A DNA stretch of 64,000 nucleotides from Streptomyces sp. NBC_01217 (GTDB lineage Bacteria; Actinomycetota; Actinomycetes; Streptomycetales; Streptomycetaceae). Shown piece by piece: positions 37,433 to 46,700 of the stretch. The translations under genes and the position numbers were made by a program. Under the pieces are notes generated by a model. It did no database searches, was not told the origin of the DNA, and was given only the letters and a program-made list of their open reading frames with translations. Within the stretch, counting starts at the first letter, position 1. Every line of letters starts with the position of its first letter. The stretch lies in the NCBI RefSeq assembly GCF_035994185.1, contig NZ_CP108538.1, positions 6,823,501-6,887,500 of the forward strand. The letters run 5' to 3'.

Positions 37433-40400
37433 GCCTTAACCATTCCGTTCTTCGCGTCTTCGGGGGTGAGAGCGAACACGACCGCGGCGGCCGACACGTA
37501 GGGCCTGATGTCGCTGTAGCGCTCGCGGATCGACGCGATCTCGCGCTCTTCCTCGTCGCCCAGGCTCTCCAGGCGTTCGTTCATGTGGTGCAGGTCGCGG
37601 CGGCGCTGCTTTTGCTGGTCGTCGGTGAACAGCAGCTCCTCCTCGGCGCGGATGGCCTGCTCCAGACGGTCACGGGACTCGCGCAGGTTGATCCGGAACG
37701 CGCCGAAGATCTCGTGGGCGCGCGCGATGTCGGAGTCCCGGCGCTGTGTGAGAGCTTCGGTGACCTTCTCCTGGCGGCTGGCGCTCTTGCGTTCCATCGC
37801 AGTCAGCAGGCGGCTGCGCAACCGTGCGCCGTCGTCGTTCCACTGCTCGGCGAGGTGGGCCCGTACGTTCTCGTCTGCGAGGAGCAGCTTCTCGGAGTCG
37901 AGCGTTTCGTCGAGGACCTGTTCGACCTTGGACTCCGCGAGTGCCTGGCCGCGCAGGCGGACACCGGTGAGGAAGACCTCCTCGTGGAGGCGTAGCCCGC
38001 CGCGGCCGACCAGGACGAGCCGGGAGACGGCGGCGACACAGGATTGGGGAAGCTCGGGGGCGATGACGGCGGCGACTCGGTGGACCGGGGAGTCCGTGCT
38101 GAACAGCGCGGAGCGCAGGGTGCGGGTGGCCCGCTGCATGAGGGCGTGTCCGAGGTGGATGTGGACGAGGTCGGTGCGCTGCTGGGCGGCCTGGTCGTCG
38201 AAGGTGATGGGGCGCAGCACCCCCGGTTCAAGGCGGGTGTCCAGGCCGCGCAGCGCCGGCTGCCAGGTGCGGCCTAGGTTCGGGATCTCGAAGACCTGCG
38301 CCTCGGTGCGGTCGTCGCCGATCTCGACGAGCGGGGGCTGGGCGGTCAGAGTGAGCGCGGTGTCCACGACCCGGCGCGCGTTGGCGGGCGTGAGGTGCAT
38401 GGCGGCCTTGGACTCGCTGTAGGTGTCCGACAGCTGGGTCAGCTTGCGGTTCAGGTCGATACCGCCGGCCAGTACCCGGTTGATCACCTCGTTGGCGTCG
38501 TCCGGCGCGGTGAGCCGGGCCTTGCGCGTCGTAGACGTGGGGGCGAAGTGCTCCTGCACCTCCGCGTCGATGACCTGGTTGACCTTGCCGAGGTCCTCGG
38601 TGGCCTGTCCGACCTTCGTCGCGATGATTCCCATGAACTTCATGTCCGCGTCGTACGTCGTGGAGCTGGAGACGGGGACGAAGTGGAAGATCTCCGGGTT
38701 CTTGGTCTGCCCGTACCGGTCGATCCGGCCGATGCGCTGTTCCAGGCGGGACGGGTTGAAGGGGATGTCGAAGTTCACCAGGCGGTGGCAGTGGGTCTGC
38801 AGGTCGATGCCCTCGCCCGCGGAGTCGGTGGCGAGCAGGACACGGACCGGGTGTTTGTCGGGGCTCTCGGTGAATCGGGCGCGGATCTTCTCCCGCTCCT
38901 CGGTGGGAGTCGAGCCCTGGATGACCTCGAGCACGTCCTTGTAGCCGCGCTGGCGCAGGATGCCGGCGATCCAGTCGAGGGTGGCCGCGTACTCGGTGAA
39001 CACCACGACCCGTTCGTTGGTCCAGTGGCGGCCGTCGGGGCGGCAGACGGCACTCAGGAAGGACAGCAGTTCCTCCAGCCGGGTGTCCGGCTTGTGCTCA
39101 TAGCCGCGCCCCCACTCGACGAGCGAGGCGATCTCGCTGCTGGTGGCCGCGACCAGGGGGTCCGAGCCTTTCGAGTGGCGCAGTGCGGTGAACTCAGGGT
39201 GCTCGGCTGCGCCTTCCTCCTCGTCGGACTGGGCGCTGCCCAGGACCTCCGTGAAGTACGCGTACTCGTCGTCTACTCGCAGCTGCCGGTCACCGTCGCC
39301 GGCCTCCTCGTACAGCTCAAGGGTGCGGGCGAATGACCATGGGCTGGACAGGAATCGCTTTTTCAGCAGCATCGCGACGATGTCGCCGCCCGATCCCTTG
39401 CCGTTCGCGCGGGCGCTGTCCGTCAGAAGCCGCTCCAGCCGCTCGAACTGCCGCTGTTCCTCCTCGGAAGGCGTGAACGGGAGGGTCCCCAGTTGCCGTG
39501 CCTTGAATCCCTTGTCGGGAAGGTCGGTCTTCAGCCACCGCACCATCACCTCCTTCAGGGCCTTCTCATCGATGCTCGCGCCGCGGGTGAACCGGCGGCC
39601 GTCGATCATCTCCAGGAGGGCGGTGAAGGACTCCGAGTAGCCGTTGTGCGGTGTAGCGCTCAAGAACAGTCGGTGCTCGCATGCCTCCGCGAGCTTCTTC
39701 GTCGCGGTCGTCCGCTTGCTGTCCACCGCGTAGCCGCGCTGCCCCGGCGCTGTCGTCGGGCTGGCTGGCGCCACATGGTGAGCCTCGTCGACCACCAGTG
39801 CGTCGAACGCGTAGCGTCTGGCCGTCCTGGAGCTGCGCACATCGGCCAGCACGTCGCGCAGCAGGCGCTGCGCTCTGAGCGACGGCAGCCACGCCATGCT
39901 CACGATCACGCGGGGGAAGAGCCGGAAGGGGTTGGCGTTCAGCCCATGGCTTCGTCGTACCTTCGCCATCAACTCGCTGTTGACGATGACGAAGTCGAGG
40001 CCGAACTTCTCCCGCATCTCGTCCTGCCACTTCAGCGAGAGGCTCGGCGGGCACACGATGACTACGGATCGCGCACGGTGCCGCAGCAGCAGCTCCTGTA
40101 CGACGAGGCCGGCTTCGATGGTCTTGCCCAGGCCGACATCGTCCGCGAGCAGCAGGTTCGTTCGCGAGGATTGCAGGGCCCGGCGCAGCGGCTCCAGCTG
40201 GTACGCCTCGACATTCGCGCCACTGCGGAAGGGCGCCTGGTAGGAGTCCGCGTCAGCCGAGGTGACCGCGCCCCAGCGGACCGCGTCCACGAACGCGGCG
40301 AGCGTGTTCGGGTCGTCGAACCCCTCCGCGCGCACAGTCTCGGGAAGGCCCTGGTTCGGCGCGACAGTGTGCCCGACCTCCAGCTCCCAGACCACCGTCA

Positions 40401-40632
40401 GTTCCTGCCCGAGCCGGTCCTCGTCCAGCGACTGCAGACTGACCACATGGGAGAGCCCGGCAACGCCCTCGTCGGCAGGGCTCCGAGGCAGGCCCTGCCG
40501 CTGGACATCGGAGACCGCCCACGTCGAACCCCGGACTTTGACGACCTGCCCCGGTTCTGGGACTGGCGGTAGGGCCACTGGACTTGAGGCACTGCTCGCT
40601 GCGCCCTGCGGATTCTCCGTAGCGGTCGCCAC
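37429..40632 (-). CDS. drmD: DISARM SNF2-like helicase DrmD (class 1)
   Basis: About 1,067 residues from a GTG at 40632 with AGGAG ten bases upstream; the frame is open to a TTG at 40710. Motif I LLLADDVGLGKTIEAGLV is near residue 169 and motif II VVDEAHHVAP near 283. Motif III is LFLSATPHNGYSES. The C-terminal half has VVFTEYAATLDWI, LLATDSAGEGIDLQ and SRLEQRIGRIDRYGQ. It is first in an operon whose five genes overlap by 4-8 bases, giving drmD-drmMI-drmA-drmB-drmC, the class 1 DISARM order. It diverges from the XRE/ImmA-like gene, so the 280-base gap probably holds its promoter. Confidence 0.9.
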   Translation of the reverse strand: MATATENPQGAASSASSPVALPPVPEPGQVVKVRGSTWAVSDVQRQGLPRSPADEGVAGLSHVVSLQSLDEDRLGQELTVVWELEVGHTVAPNQGLPETVRAEGFDDPNTLAAFVDAVRWGAVTSADADSYQAPFRSGANVEAYQLEPLRRALQSSRTNLLLADDVGLGKTIEAGLVVQELLLRHRARSVVIVCPPSLSLKWQDEMREKFGLDFVIVNSELMAKVRRSHGLNANPFRLFPRVIVSMAWLPSLRAQRLLRDVLADVRSSRTARRYAFDALVVDEAHHVAPASPTTAPGQRGYAVDSKRTTATKKLAEACEHRLFLSATPHNGYSESFTALLEMIDGRRFTRGASIDEKALKEVMVRWLKTDLPDKGFKARQLGTLPFTPSEEEQRQFERLERLLTDSARANGKGSGGDIVAMLLKKRFLSSPWSFARTLELYEEAGDGDRQLRVDDEYAYFTEVLGSAQSDEEEGAAEHPEFTALRHSKGSDPLVAATSSEIASLVEWGRGYEHKPDTRLEELLSFLSAVCRPDGRHWTNERVVVFTEYAATLDWIAGILRQRGYKDVLEVIQGSTPTEEREKIRARFTESPDKHPVRVLLATDSAGEGIDLQTHCHRLVNFDIPFNPSRLEQRIGRIDRYGQTKNPEIFHFVPVSSSTTYDADMKFMGIIATKVGQATEDLGKVNQVIDAEVQEHFAPTSTTRKARLTAPDDANEVINRVLAGGIDLNRKLTQLSDTYSESKAAMHLTPANARRVVDTALTLTAQPPLVEIGDDRTEAQVFEIPNLGRTWQPALRGLDTRLEPGVLRPITFDDQAAQQRTDLVHIHLGHALMQRATRTLRSALFSTDSPVHRVAAVIAPELPQSCVAAVSRLVLVGRGGLRLHEEVFLTGVRLRGQALAESKVEQVLDETLDSEKLLLADENVRAHLAEQWNDDGARLRSRLLTAMERKSASRQEKVTEALTQRRDSDIARAHEIFGAFRINLRESRDRLEQAIRAEEELLFTDDQQKQRRRDLHHMNERLESLGDEEEREIASIRERYSDIRPYVSAAAVVFALTPEDAKNGMVKA

Positions 40633-40817
40633 CTGGGCCCGACTCCTTAGTCCATTGCTGTCATTGCCGTCCCGTGACGCCCACAACGCTGCGCGTCGGA
40701 ACTGCGGCAAAGAGGATCACGAAACCCCAGTATCTCCGAGCTAGGGCAGGGACCGCCGCAAGTAGGCAGGACTCGCTGCCCCGTCTTGTGGCGTCCATGC
40801 GGACCTTGCTTGGTTGG

Positions 40818-40837
40818 GGCGACAGCGGGCTGTCGCC
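40818..40837. promoter_or_regulatory. Palindrome, possible operator between drmD and XRE gene
   Basis: GGCGACAGC (40818-40826) and GCTGTCGCC (40829-40837) form a perfect 9-bp inverted repeat with a two-base centre. It sits in the divergent space between drmD and the XRE/ImmA-like gene, about 77 bases before the latter's start. Its form suits a dimeric HTH regulator site. Assigning it to the neighbouring XRE protein is inference; it could also be an RNA hairpin. Confidence 0.4.
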
Positions 40838-40913
40838 AACGCCCCCTCTAGCCTGGGGTGATCACCCACGGTTCGCCTTGTGAACTCTGCTGAGGGCGGA
40901 CTACTGTCCACGG

Positions 40914-42020
40914 GTGTCCAGCATCTCTGATCGCGTGAGACGCCTGATCGACAAATCGGGCTTGAGCCTTCACGACTTCGCCGACAAGACCTTCCTCGAC
41001 GCCGAGCTGCTCAGTCAGTGTATCGGCGGCACGAGCTCCTTCTCGACTCTTGAGCTCGCAGTCATTGCCGATGAATTTCATGTCTCCATGGACTGGCTCC
41101 TTACTGGGGCCGAGCCTGCGCTGGCCGTGGCAGCGAGAACAACCACCGGGAAGGCGGCTGAAGCGTTGGCCGTCGCCCGGGACCTCGTTGCCCGGCGCGT
41201 CGGCCTGGACAAGCTTGGGTATCCCCAGCCTTGGCGGCCTGTCTCGCCAGCGGCTCCTTCAGGTAATGGGTACGCCGTTCAGGGCGAGGCGCTGGCGAAA
41301 TCAGCCCAGCGGGCGGTGGAGCGCCAGGGGCGGTTGGTGACCGAGGACGATCTACCAGGACTGATCGAGGCGGTCTTCGGCGCGGACGTGGCCATCGAGC
41401 CGCTGGGTGAGGGTTTTGACGGCCTCGCCGCCGCGGGCCGAGGTGCCAAGCTCATCCTCCTCAGTACGGCCTCGAACCCGGCACGTCAGCGCTTCACGCT
41501 CGCTCACGAGCTCGGACACCTCCTCGCCGACGATGATCAGGACGTCCACCTCGATCGCGATATTTTCGACCGAGCCCAGAAACAGGATCCAAGCGAGCAG
41601 CGCGCCAACGCCTTCGCCTCCGCCTTCCTCTTGCCCGAGCAACCCCTGCGCGAAGCTCTACATGCGGTGGGACTCACGCGAAAGAGCTTTGCCACACTGT
41701 GCTGCGACTTCCTGGTCAGCCCCGAGACGCTTGCTTACAGACTGCTCAAACTGCGTGTGATCGACGCGGGCGGGTGCGACCGCTACAAGCGGATGACCGC
41801 CCGCGAGGCCGCGGGCGTCGCCGGCCGCGAGGAACAACTCGACCGGCGAGTCGTGGGCTCGGAGGAGACGAAGCTCCCTGGACTCCTGGTACGCGACACA
41901 CGTGCGGCCTATGAGGCTGGCAGGGCGACATTGCGTCCGTTGGCATCGCTACTCGGCGCGGATGTCGACGAGCTCAGAGACCAGCTCGCGTCCGAACAGG
42001 GCAACGGCGGTGCAGCATGA
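40914..42020 (+). CDS. XRE-type HTH regulator with ImmA/IrrE metallopeptidase domain
   Basis: 368 residues. The N-terminal 65 residues form an XRE-like HTH (VRRLIDKSGLSLHDFADKT, LDAELLSQCIGG, ELAVIADEFHVSMDWLLTG). The second half holds an ImmA/IrrE peptidase: RQRFTLAHELGHLLADDD with the HExxH zinc motif (HELGH), then EQRANAFASAFLLP with the third ligand Glu. A C-terminal tail of about 100 residues follows. GTG at 40914 was accepted. The stop overlaps the PIN-like gene start (ATGA). Such proteins are often regulators cleaved or cleaving on stress and often pair with toxin-like partners. It is divergent from DISARM and could regulate it, but that is inference. Confidence 0.85.
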   Translation: MSSISDRVRRLIDKSGLSLHDFADKTFLDAELLSQCIGGTSSFSTLELAVIADEFHVSMDWLLTGAEPALAVAARTTTGKAAEALAVARDLVARRVGLDKLGYPQPWRPVSPAAPSGNGYAVQGEALAKSAQRAVERQGRLVTEDDLPGLIEAVFGADVAIEPLGEGFDGLAAAGRGAKLILLSTASNPARQRFTLAHELGHLLADDDQDVHLDRDIFDRAQKQDPSEQRANAFASAFLLPEQPLREALHAVGLTRKSFATLCCDFLVSPETLAYRLLKLRVIDAGGCDRYKRMTAREAAGVAGREEQLDRRVVGSEETKLPGLLVRDTRAAYEAGRATLRPLASLLGADVDELRDQLASEQGNGGAA

Positions 42021-42622
42021 GCGAATTCCTGTTTCCGGACAACACCGTCCTGTGTAACTTCGCCGCCGTTGAACGCCTCGACCTGCTCCGCGCAGTTCTG
42101 GACAATCGCGGCAGGTGGACCGCTGTGGTGGCACGGGAGGCCCAACAATCGGCCAGACACCTACCTGCCCTCCACGATTTGAGACAGCAAGGCTGGCTCG
42201 GAGAAGCAATTCAGGTAAGGGCCCCAGGCGACCGTGCGAACATCGAACACCTCCGCATGGACGTGTTTGGCGGCCCAGCCAACCAGCTGACGAAGCACCT
42301 CGGAGAGGCCGAGACCTGTCACATCATTCAGCACTGGCCACAGTTCTCCGGTGCTTGGTGGATCTCCGACGACAAATCAGCGCTCGAGTACGCGATCGCA
42401 CAGGGCATCATGACAGCGGAAACGCTCGACATGATGAAGTTGGCCGTCAAAGCGGGATTCGTCGCCGCGGAGGACGGCTTCGCCCTGATGCACAAGATGC
42501 GTCAGCTGAACCGCGGTCCGCGGCAGCCCCGGTCCGTCGCTGCCCTCACTGAGCTTTCATGGTCCATTTCTGAACTTCTGCCTGGGCAGAGCGATGGCGA
42601 AGCTGCCGTGCACGCCCCATAG
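42017..42622 (+). CDS. PIN-like domain protein, partner of XRE/ImmA gene
   Basis: 201 residues resembling PIN-fold nucleases. The first acidic residue is in FLFPDNTVLCNFAAVERLD. A conserved Glu is in LGEAETCHIIQHWP (G-E-A-E), and an Asp pair is in WWISDDKSALEYAIAQGI. Helices follow to the end. The arrangement D...GEAE...SDD is the usual PIN metal site. It overlaps the XRE/ImmA-like gene by four bases, implying co-translation as a regulator/effector pair, like toxin-antitoxin loci. The target (RNA or DNA) cannot be read from the sequence. It is followed by 39 bases, then the convergent jetD. Confidence 0.75.
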   Translation: MSEFLFPDNTVLCNFAAVERLDLLRAVLDNRGRWTAVVAREAQQSARHLPALHDLRQQGWLGEAIQVRAPGDRANIEHLRMDVFGGPANQLTKHLGEAETCHIIQHWPQFSGAWWISDDKSALEYAIAQGIMTAETLDMMKLAVKAGFVAAEDGFALMHKMRQLNRGPRQPRSVAALTELSWSISELLPGQSDGEAAVHAP

Positions 42623-42661
42623 GGCTGCGCCCGGGATCGCTGGTGCGACTTCCGTGGTGGC

Positions 42662-43723
42662 TCACCATCTCCAAGCTGGTTCGGCGCTGAGGTCCCTACG
42701 GTTGGTTGCCTCCTGGGCGTGGCGTTGCCCGTTGGTCAGCACGGTGTGAGCTGTCTGCTGGAGCCCCTCGGGGAGCCAGGCCGTCAGGCTGTGCGCCTTC
42801 TCGCTGTCGATGATGTCGCCGACGGTGGGCTCGTGCGCGAGCAACAGGTGATACAGGCCAGCCGCCGGTTCGACGGGCGGCAGTCTGTGCTGTGCGCCGT
42901 TGATGGAGGCTCTGGCCGGGATGGCGATACCTTCGGCATCCAAGTCGCCGTAGTAGACGATGCGGCTGATGCCAGGTAATTCGGTGACGTTTTCTACGGA
43001 TGCTTCGAAGGCTCTTCCGGAGCCGAAGGCGATGTATCCGACGCGGCCGGGGGCGGGCTGAAGCAGGTAGCGCAGGGTGGCGTAGGTGTCGCTGTTTTCC
43101 ACAACGAGCAGGGTGTCGCCGTCGCCGAGCCTGTGGTGGGCCAGCGGGGGTGGCTCGCGGAAGGTGGCGAGCTGTTCGAGGGTCAGCCTGCCCGGGGCGA
43201 AGAGGGCTCCGGTGATCAGTGTGTCGAGGCGCTTTTCGTGGCGGAAGATCTCGTACGAGCGTTCGCGCAGGGGTACGGCGACCCGCCGGGCGGGCTGGTT
43301 GTGGGTGTCGCGGAACCAGCGGTTACAGGCGAGGAGATCTTCGGTCTGGGACGCGGTCAGCCGGGCGTCGTAGGCCCAGTTGAGCTCGGGCCGCCACGAC
43401 ACATGTGGGCGTGGGGTGGCGTGTTTCGCCGGCGGCGCGGTGGGGACCCGGACCTGTTCCGGAAGGGCTGGGTGGCCGACGTCCCATTTGATGCGGGAGG
43501 TGGGTAGGCCGATGATGCTGTGTTCGGCGATTTCGTACAGCAGCGTGGCGAGGGTGCAGCGCGCGTTGTCGCCGCTGGCGGCGCCCGGCAGTGCTTCGCG
43601 GAATGCCTCCATGACGGTGGCCCGGCTGACCGTGACTCGTTCTGCGCGGGCTTGGAGAGCGGCGCTGAGTTGTGCCGCTGCAGGGGAAAGCGGCACCTGG
43701 TCTGGATCCGTGGATGAGGTCAC
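42662..43723 (-). CDS. jetD: Wadjet nuclease subunit JetD
   Basis: 353 residues. The C-terminal half carries a Toprim pattern: DTLLVVENSDTYATLRYLL with the metal-site Glu near residue 209, and IVYYGDLDAEGIAIPARA with D-x-D near 259. The N-terminal half is an alpha-helical arm as in DUF3322/DUF2220 proteins. JetD is the topoisomerase VI-like nuclease that cuts plasmid DNA once the SMC-type JetABC motor has extruded it. The ATG overlaps the jetC stop in ATGA. It is the last gene of the operon jetA-jetB-jetC-jetD and ends 39 bases from the convergent PIN-like gene. Confidence 0.9.
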   Translation of the reverse strand: MTSSTDPDQVPLSPAAAQLSAALQARAERVTVSRATVMEAFREALPGAASGDNARCTLATLLYEIAEHSIIGLPTSRIKWDVGHPALPEQVRVPTAPPAKHATPRPHVSWRPELNWAYDARLTASQTEDLLACNRWFRDTHNQPARRVAVPLRERSYEIFRHEKRLDTLITGALFAPGRLTLEQLATFREPPPLAHHRLGDGDTLLVVENSDTYATLRYLLQPAPGRVGYIAFGSGRAFEASVENVTELPGISRIVYYGDLDAEGIAIPARASINGAQHRLPPVEPAAGLYHLLLAHEPTVGDIIDSEKAHSLTAWLPEGLQQTAHTVLTNGQRHAQEATNRRDLSAEPAWRW

Positions 43724-46700
43724 TGAGTGTCGTCCTGCTTCTTGTACAGACGTGCCGAAGACAAAAGGCCGACGGGTTCGGGGGCGTCGTGGTCGGGGGC
43801 GATGCGAGGGGTGGGGATGAGGGCGTTGCGTACCTGGTCTTCAAGCCGGATGAGGGAAAGGCCGCTTCGCGCTTCGGCGTCGTTGCGGAGCTGGATGCGC
43901 ATGGGGAAGCGCGAGGTGACGTCCTCGTCGCTCAGTCCGGTGGTGTAGATCAGCTGGATGCCCAGGGCAGCGGCCATCTCCATCTGGATGTCGACGAGGT
44001 ATCCGGCGTTGGCCCGGCCGATGGGGTTGTCGAGCAGGAGCAGGCCGCCGTTGCGGGTGCGGCTGCGGGGGCCGGGGGAGGTGCGCAGGGCGGCCAGCGC
44101 GCAGTACAGGAGAATGGCTCCGGTCAGTTCCTGGCCGCCGGAGAAGACGCGGCTCATCTCTTCGACGGGGACGCGGTCCAGGCGCTGGGAGGCGTTGGGT
44201 TTCATGACCTCGGCGGTGAACCCGCGGGGGACGGCTGCGAGGAGACAGCGCATGACGACGTCGATGCCTTTGAGGTTGCGGGTTCGTTGATTGCCGGCCA
44301 GTGCGTCGATGGATTCGTGCATCTGGGCCGTGAGGGCAGGCAGGTCCGGCTTCTTGTAGCGGATCGTGAGGAACTTCTGCCCGGACCAGGGGGCGTCTCC
44401 CTCGGGGAAGGCGGAGAAGCGGCTGGCCTGGTCGAGGCGCTGCAGCAGGTCGGTGACATGGCCGCTGAGGTGCGAGGCGAGGGTCTCGCGGGCCTTGGCC
44501 ATGCCTTCGAGGTCGGAGGTCAGGGCTGCGACGCGGGACGACAGTGCGTACGTCCAGGTGGCGGCCATCGCGGGGATGTGGCTGCTTTCCAGGGCGGAGA
44601 TCTGCGTACGCAGGGGGATGTCGAGTCGTTCGAACCGGACATCGCCGGGTACTTCCTTGAGCCGGCTGACGCCTCCTTCCAGCTTGCGCTCCGTCTGGAG
44701 TGCTGCGTCCCGGCAGGTGCTGTGGGCGGTGACCGCCTGGCGGGCAGCGGAGGTGGCGGCCTCTGCAGTGCCGTCGTAGGGCGGCTGGTCCGGCGGGACG
44801 GTCAGGCCGTGGACTGCGGTTTCCAACATCGGCAGGACCCGGTCGAAGGCCGCGAGGTCCTTGGTGGAACTGGTCTGATTGCGGCGCGCGGTGTTGAAGG
44901 CGTCCTGGGCAAGACGTTCCTCGTTCTGGGCTGTGCCCAGTTCGTCTGCGGCCCTGGCTTCCAGCTCGCGGGCCTCGGCGACGGTGGCCGGGGTCCACGC
45001 GGAGGCGTCTTCGTCGTTGGGCAAGACGGCCGGTTCCACGTTCCTGGCACGCTCTTTAAGCTGGCTCGCCCGATCCCGGAGTCCCTGGAGGGACGTGTCG
45101 TAGGAGTCGATCTCGACGGTGAGCGCGCGCAGAATCGCGTCGCGCTGAACAGCGTCACCAGCTCGCCCATCTCGACTGTGCGTCTCGGCCAGGTCCCGGA
45201 CTGGTTCGGTGACTTTGTCCCACTCCGCCTGACTGGCGAGCAGCGCCTTCCGCGCTGTCGCCGCACGCACCTGCTGGTCCTCGCCGACCTCAACGCCTCT
45301 CAGTTCATCCTGCGCTTGCAGGTAGCGGTACTGAAGAGAGGGAAGGGGCAACAGCGGTGCACCGGAGTCACCGTGCGCCTGTTCCGCCTGGGACGTACTA
45401 GTGATCTCTTCGCGGGATCGTACATACCCTTCTGCAGCCTGCTCGGCAGATTCGATGGCGCGCGCGAGACGCACGACTTCCTTCTCCGCCTGACCGATCT
45501 GGCCTGCCAGCGAGTCGAGCTCGTTTTCACGGGCGACCTTTTCACCGGTAAGGACCTTGATCCGGGCCTGTGCCTGCGAGGCGCCAAACTCCCCTTCAGC
45601 CAGGCGAGCCAATTTCTCGGCGATCTTCTGCGCCGCCTTGAGCCGTTCGGCACGGAGTGCGCATTCGTCCTCGGCACCCTGCAGCGCAGCCTCCTGTTCC
45701 CCTGCTGCGGTGCGGGCCTCGGCCAGCTTGCTCTCGGCGTCCCCCGCAGCGGCCTCCAGCACCTCGAGTTCGCCGAGCAGCTCGGACACGGGCCGCAGAC
45801 CGCAGGCATCACGCCAGTTCGCGATCTGGCGGAGCAGGTCGCGTGCAGCGGTCATGCGCTTCGTGAGGGCGTCCACCTCGCGGGTGAGCTCGGTGATGCG
45901 AGAGTGGACCGCGGCGCGTTCGTGCGCGGCGGCTTCTTCGTCGTGAAGGGCGGGGGAGGGTTCGACCACGAACCGTCCCGCATCGGACGCTGCTTCGGCG
46001 CTCAGCATCCGCTCTCCGGTGCCCACCGTCACGGCGGCGGAAGGCAGCGGCCGAAGGCGCTCCATCAGATCCCGGGCGGAGTCGAGGCCGTCGAGGCCGC
46101 CCACGATGATTCCGCCGACCAGTTCGGGGTGTGCGCGGATGACGTGCTGGCGCTCGCTGGCCGGAACGTTGTCGTGCATCCACTGCCAGCCGGGCACGGC
46201 GTGGATCCCGTGTTCCGATAGTTTCCCGCACAGTTCGCGTACCTCCGCGGCCGCAGGCATCAAGCCCTCACTGGTGTCGAGGAGGGCGAGCAGGGCCTGG
46301 TCGGTCTGCAGGTCGATGCGTTTGTGCGTTAGCGTGGATTCGAGCCCGCCGGCGCGACGCTCGGCAAGCTGTTGCAGAGCGTCGGCGTGGTCGTCTAGCC
46401 AGCGCAATGCGTCGCCGGCGCCCAGTTCGTCGCTGCTGGCCTCCAGGAGCCCGCCGCACAGCGGGTTGCTGCGAATGTCCTCAGCCCGAGCGCGCAGCCG
46501 ACTGGTCTCCTCTGCTGCCGCCGTCGCGGCTCCTCGCGCGGACCAGGCCAGTTGCTGCTGCTCCGACAGTGCGGTCTGGGCTCGGTCCCGTTCCGTCTTG
46601 ACGCTCTTGCGAGTCTGGTTGGCCTCCTGGAGCAGCTGCTCGATGTGGCGCGCGTCGTCCTGGGTACGGGCGGCACCATCGGCGGCGCTCTCCTGCGGGG

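Noticed and set aside
37291..37995. Plus-strand open frames around the drmD/drmMI junction as an antitoxin-like gene
   Set aside because: They are antisense to overlapping DISARM genes and show no start signal or domain.
43672..46221. 849-residue plus-strand open frame opposite jetC
   Set aside because: Antisense shadow of the coiled-coil gene; the minus strand has coherent SMC motifs and operon coupling.
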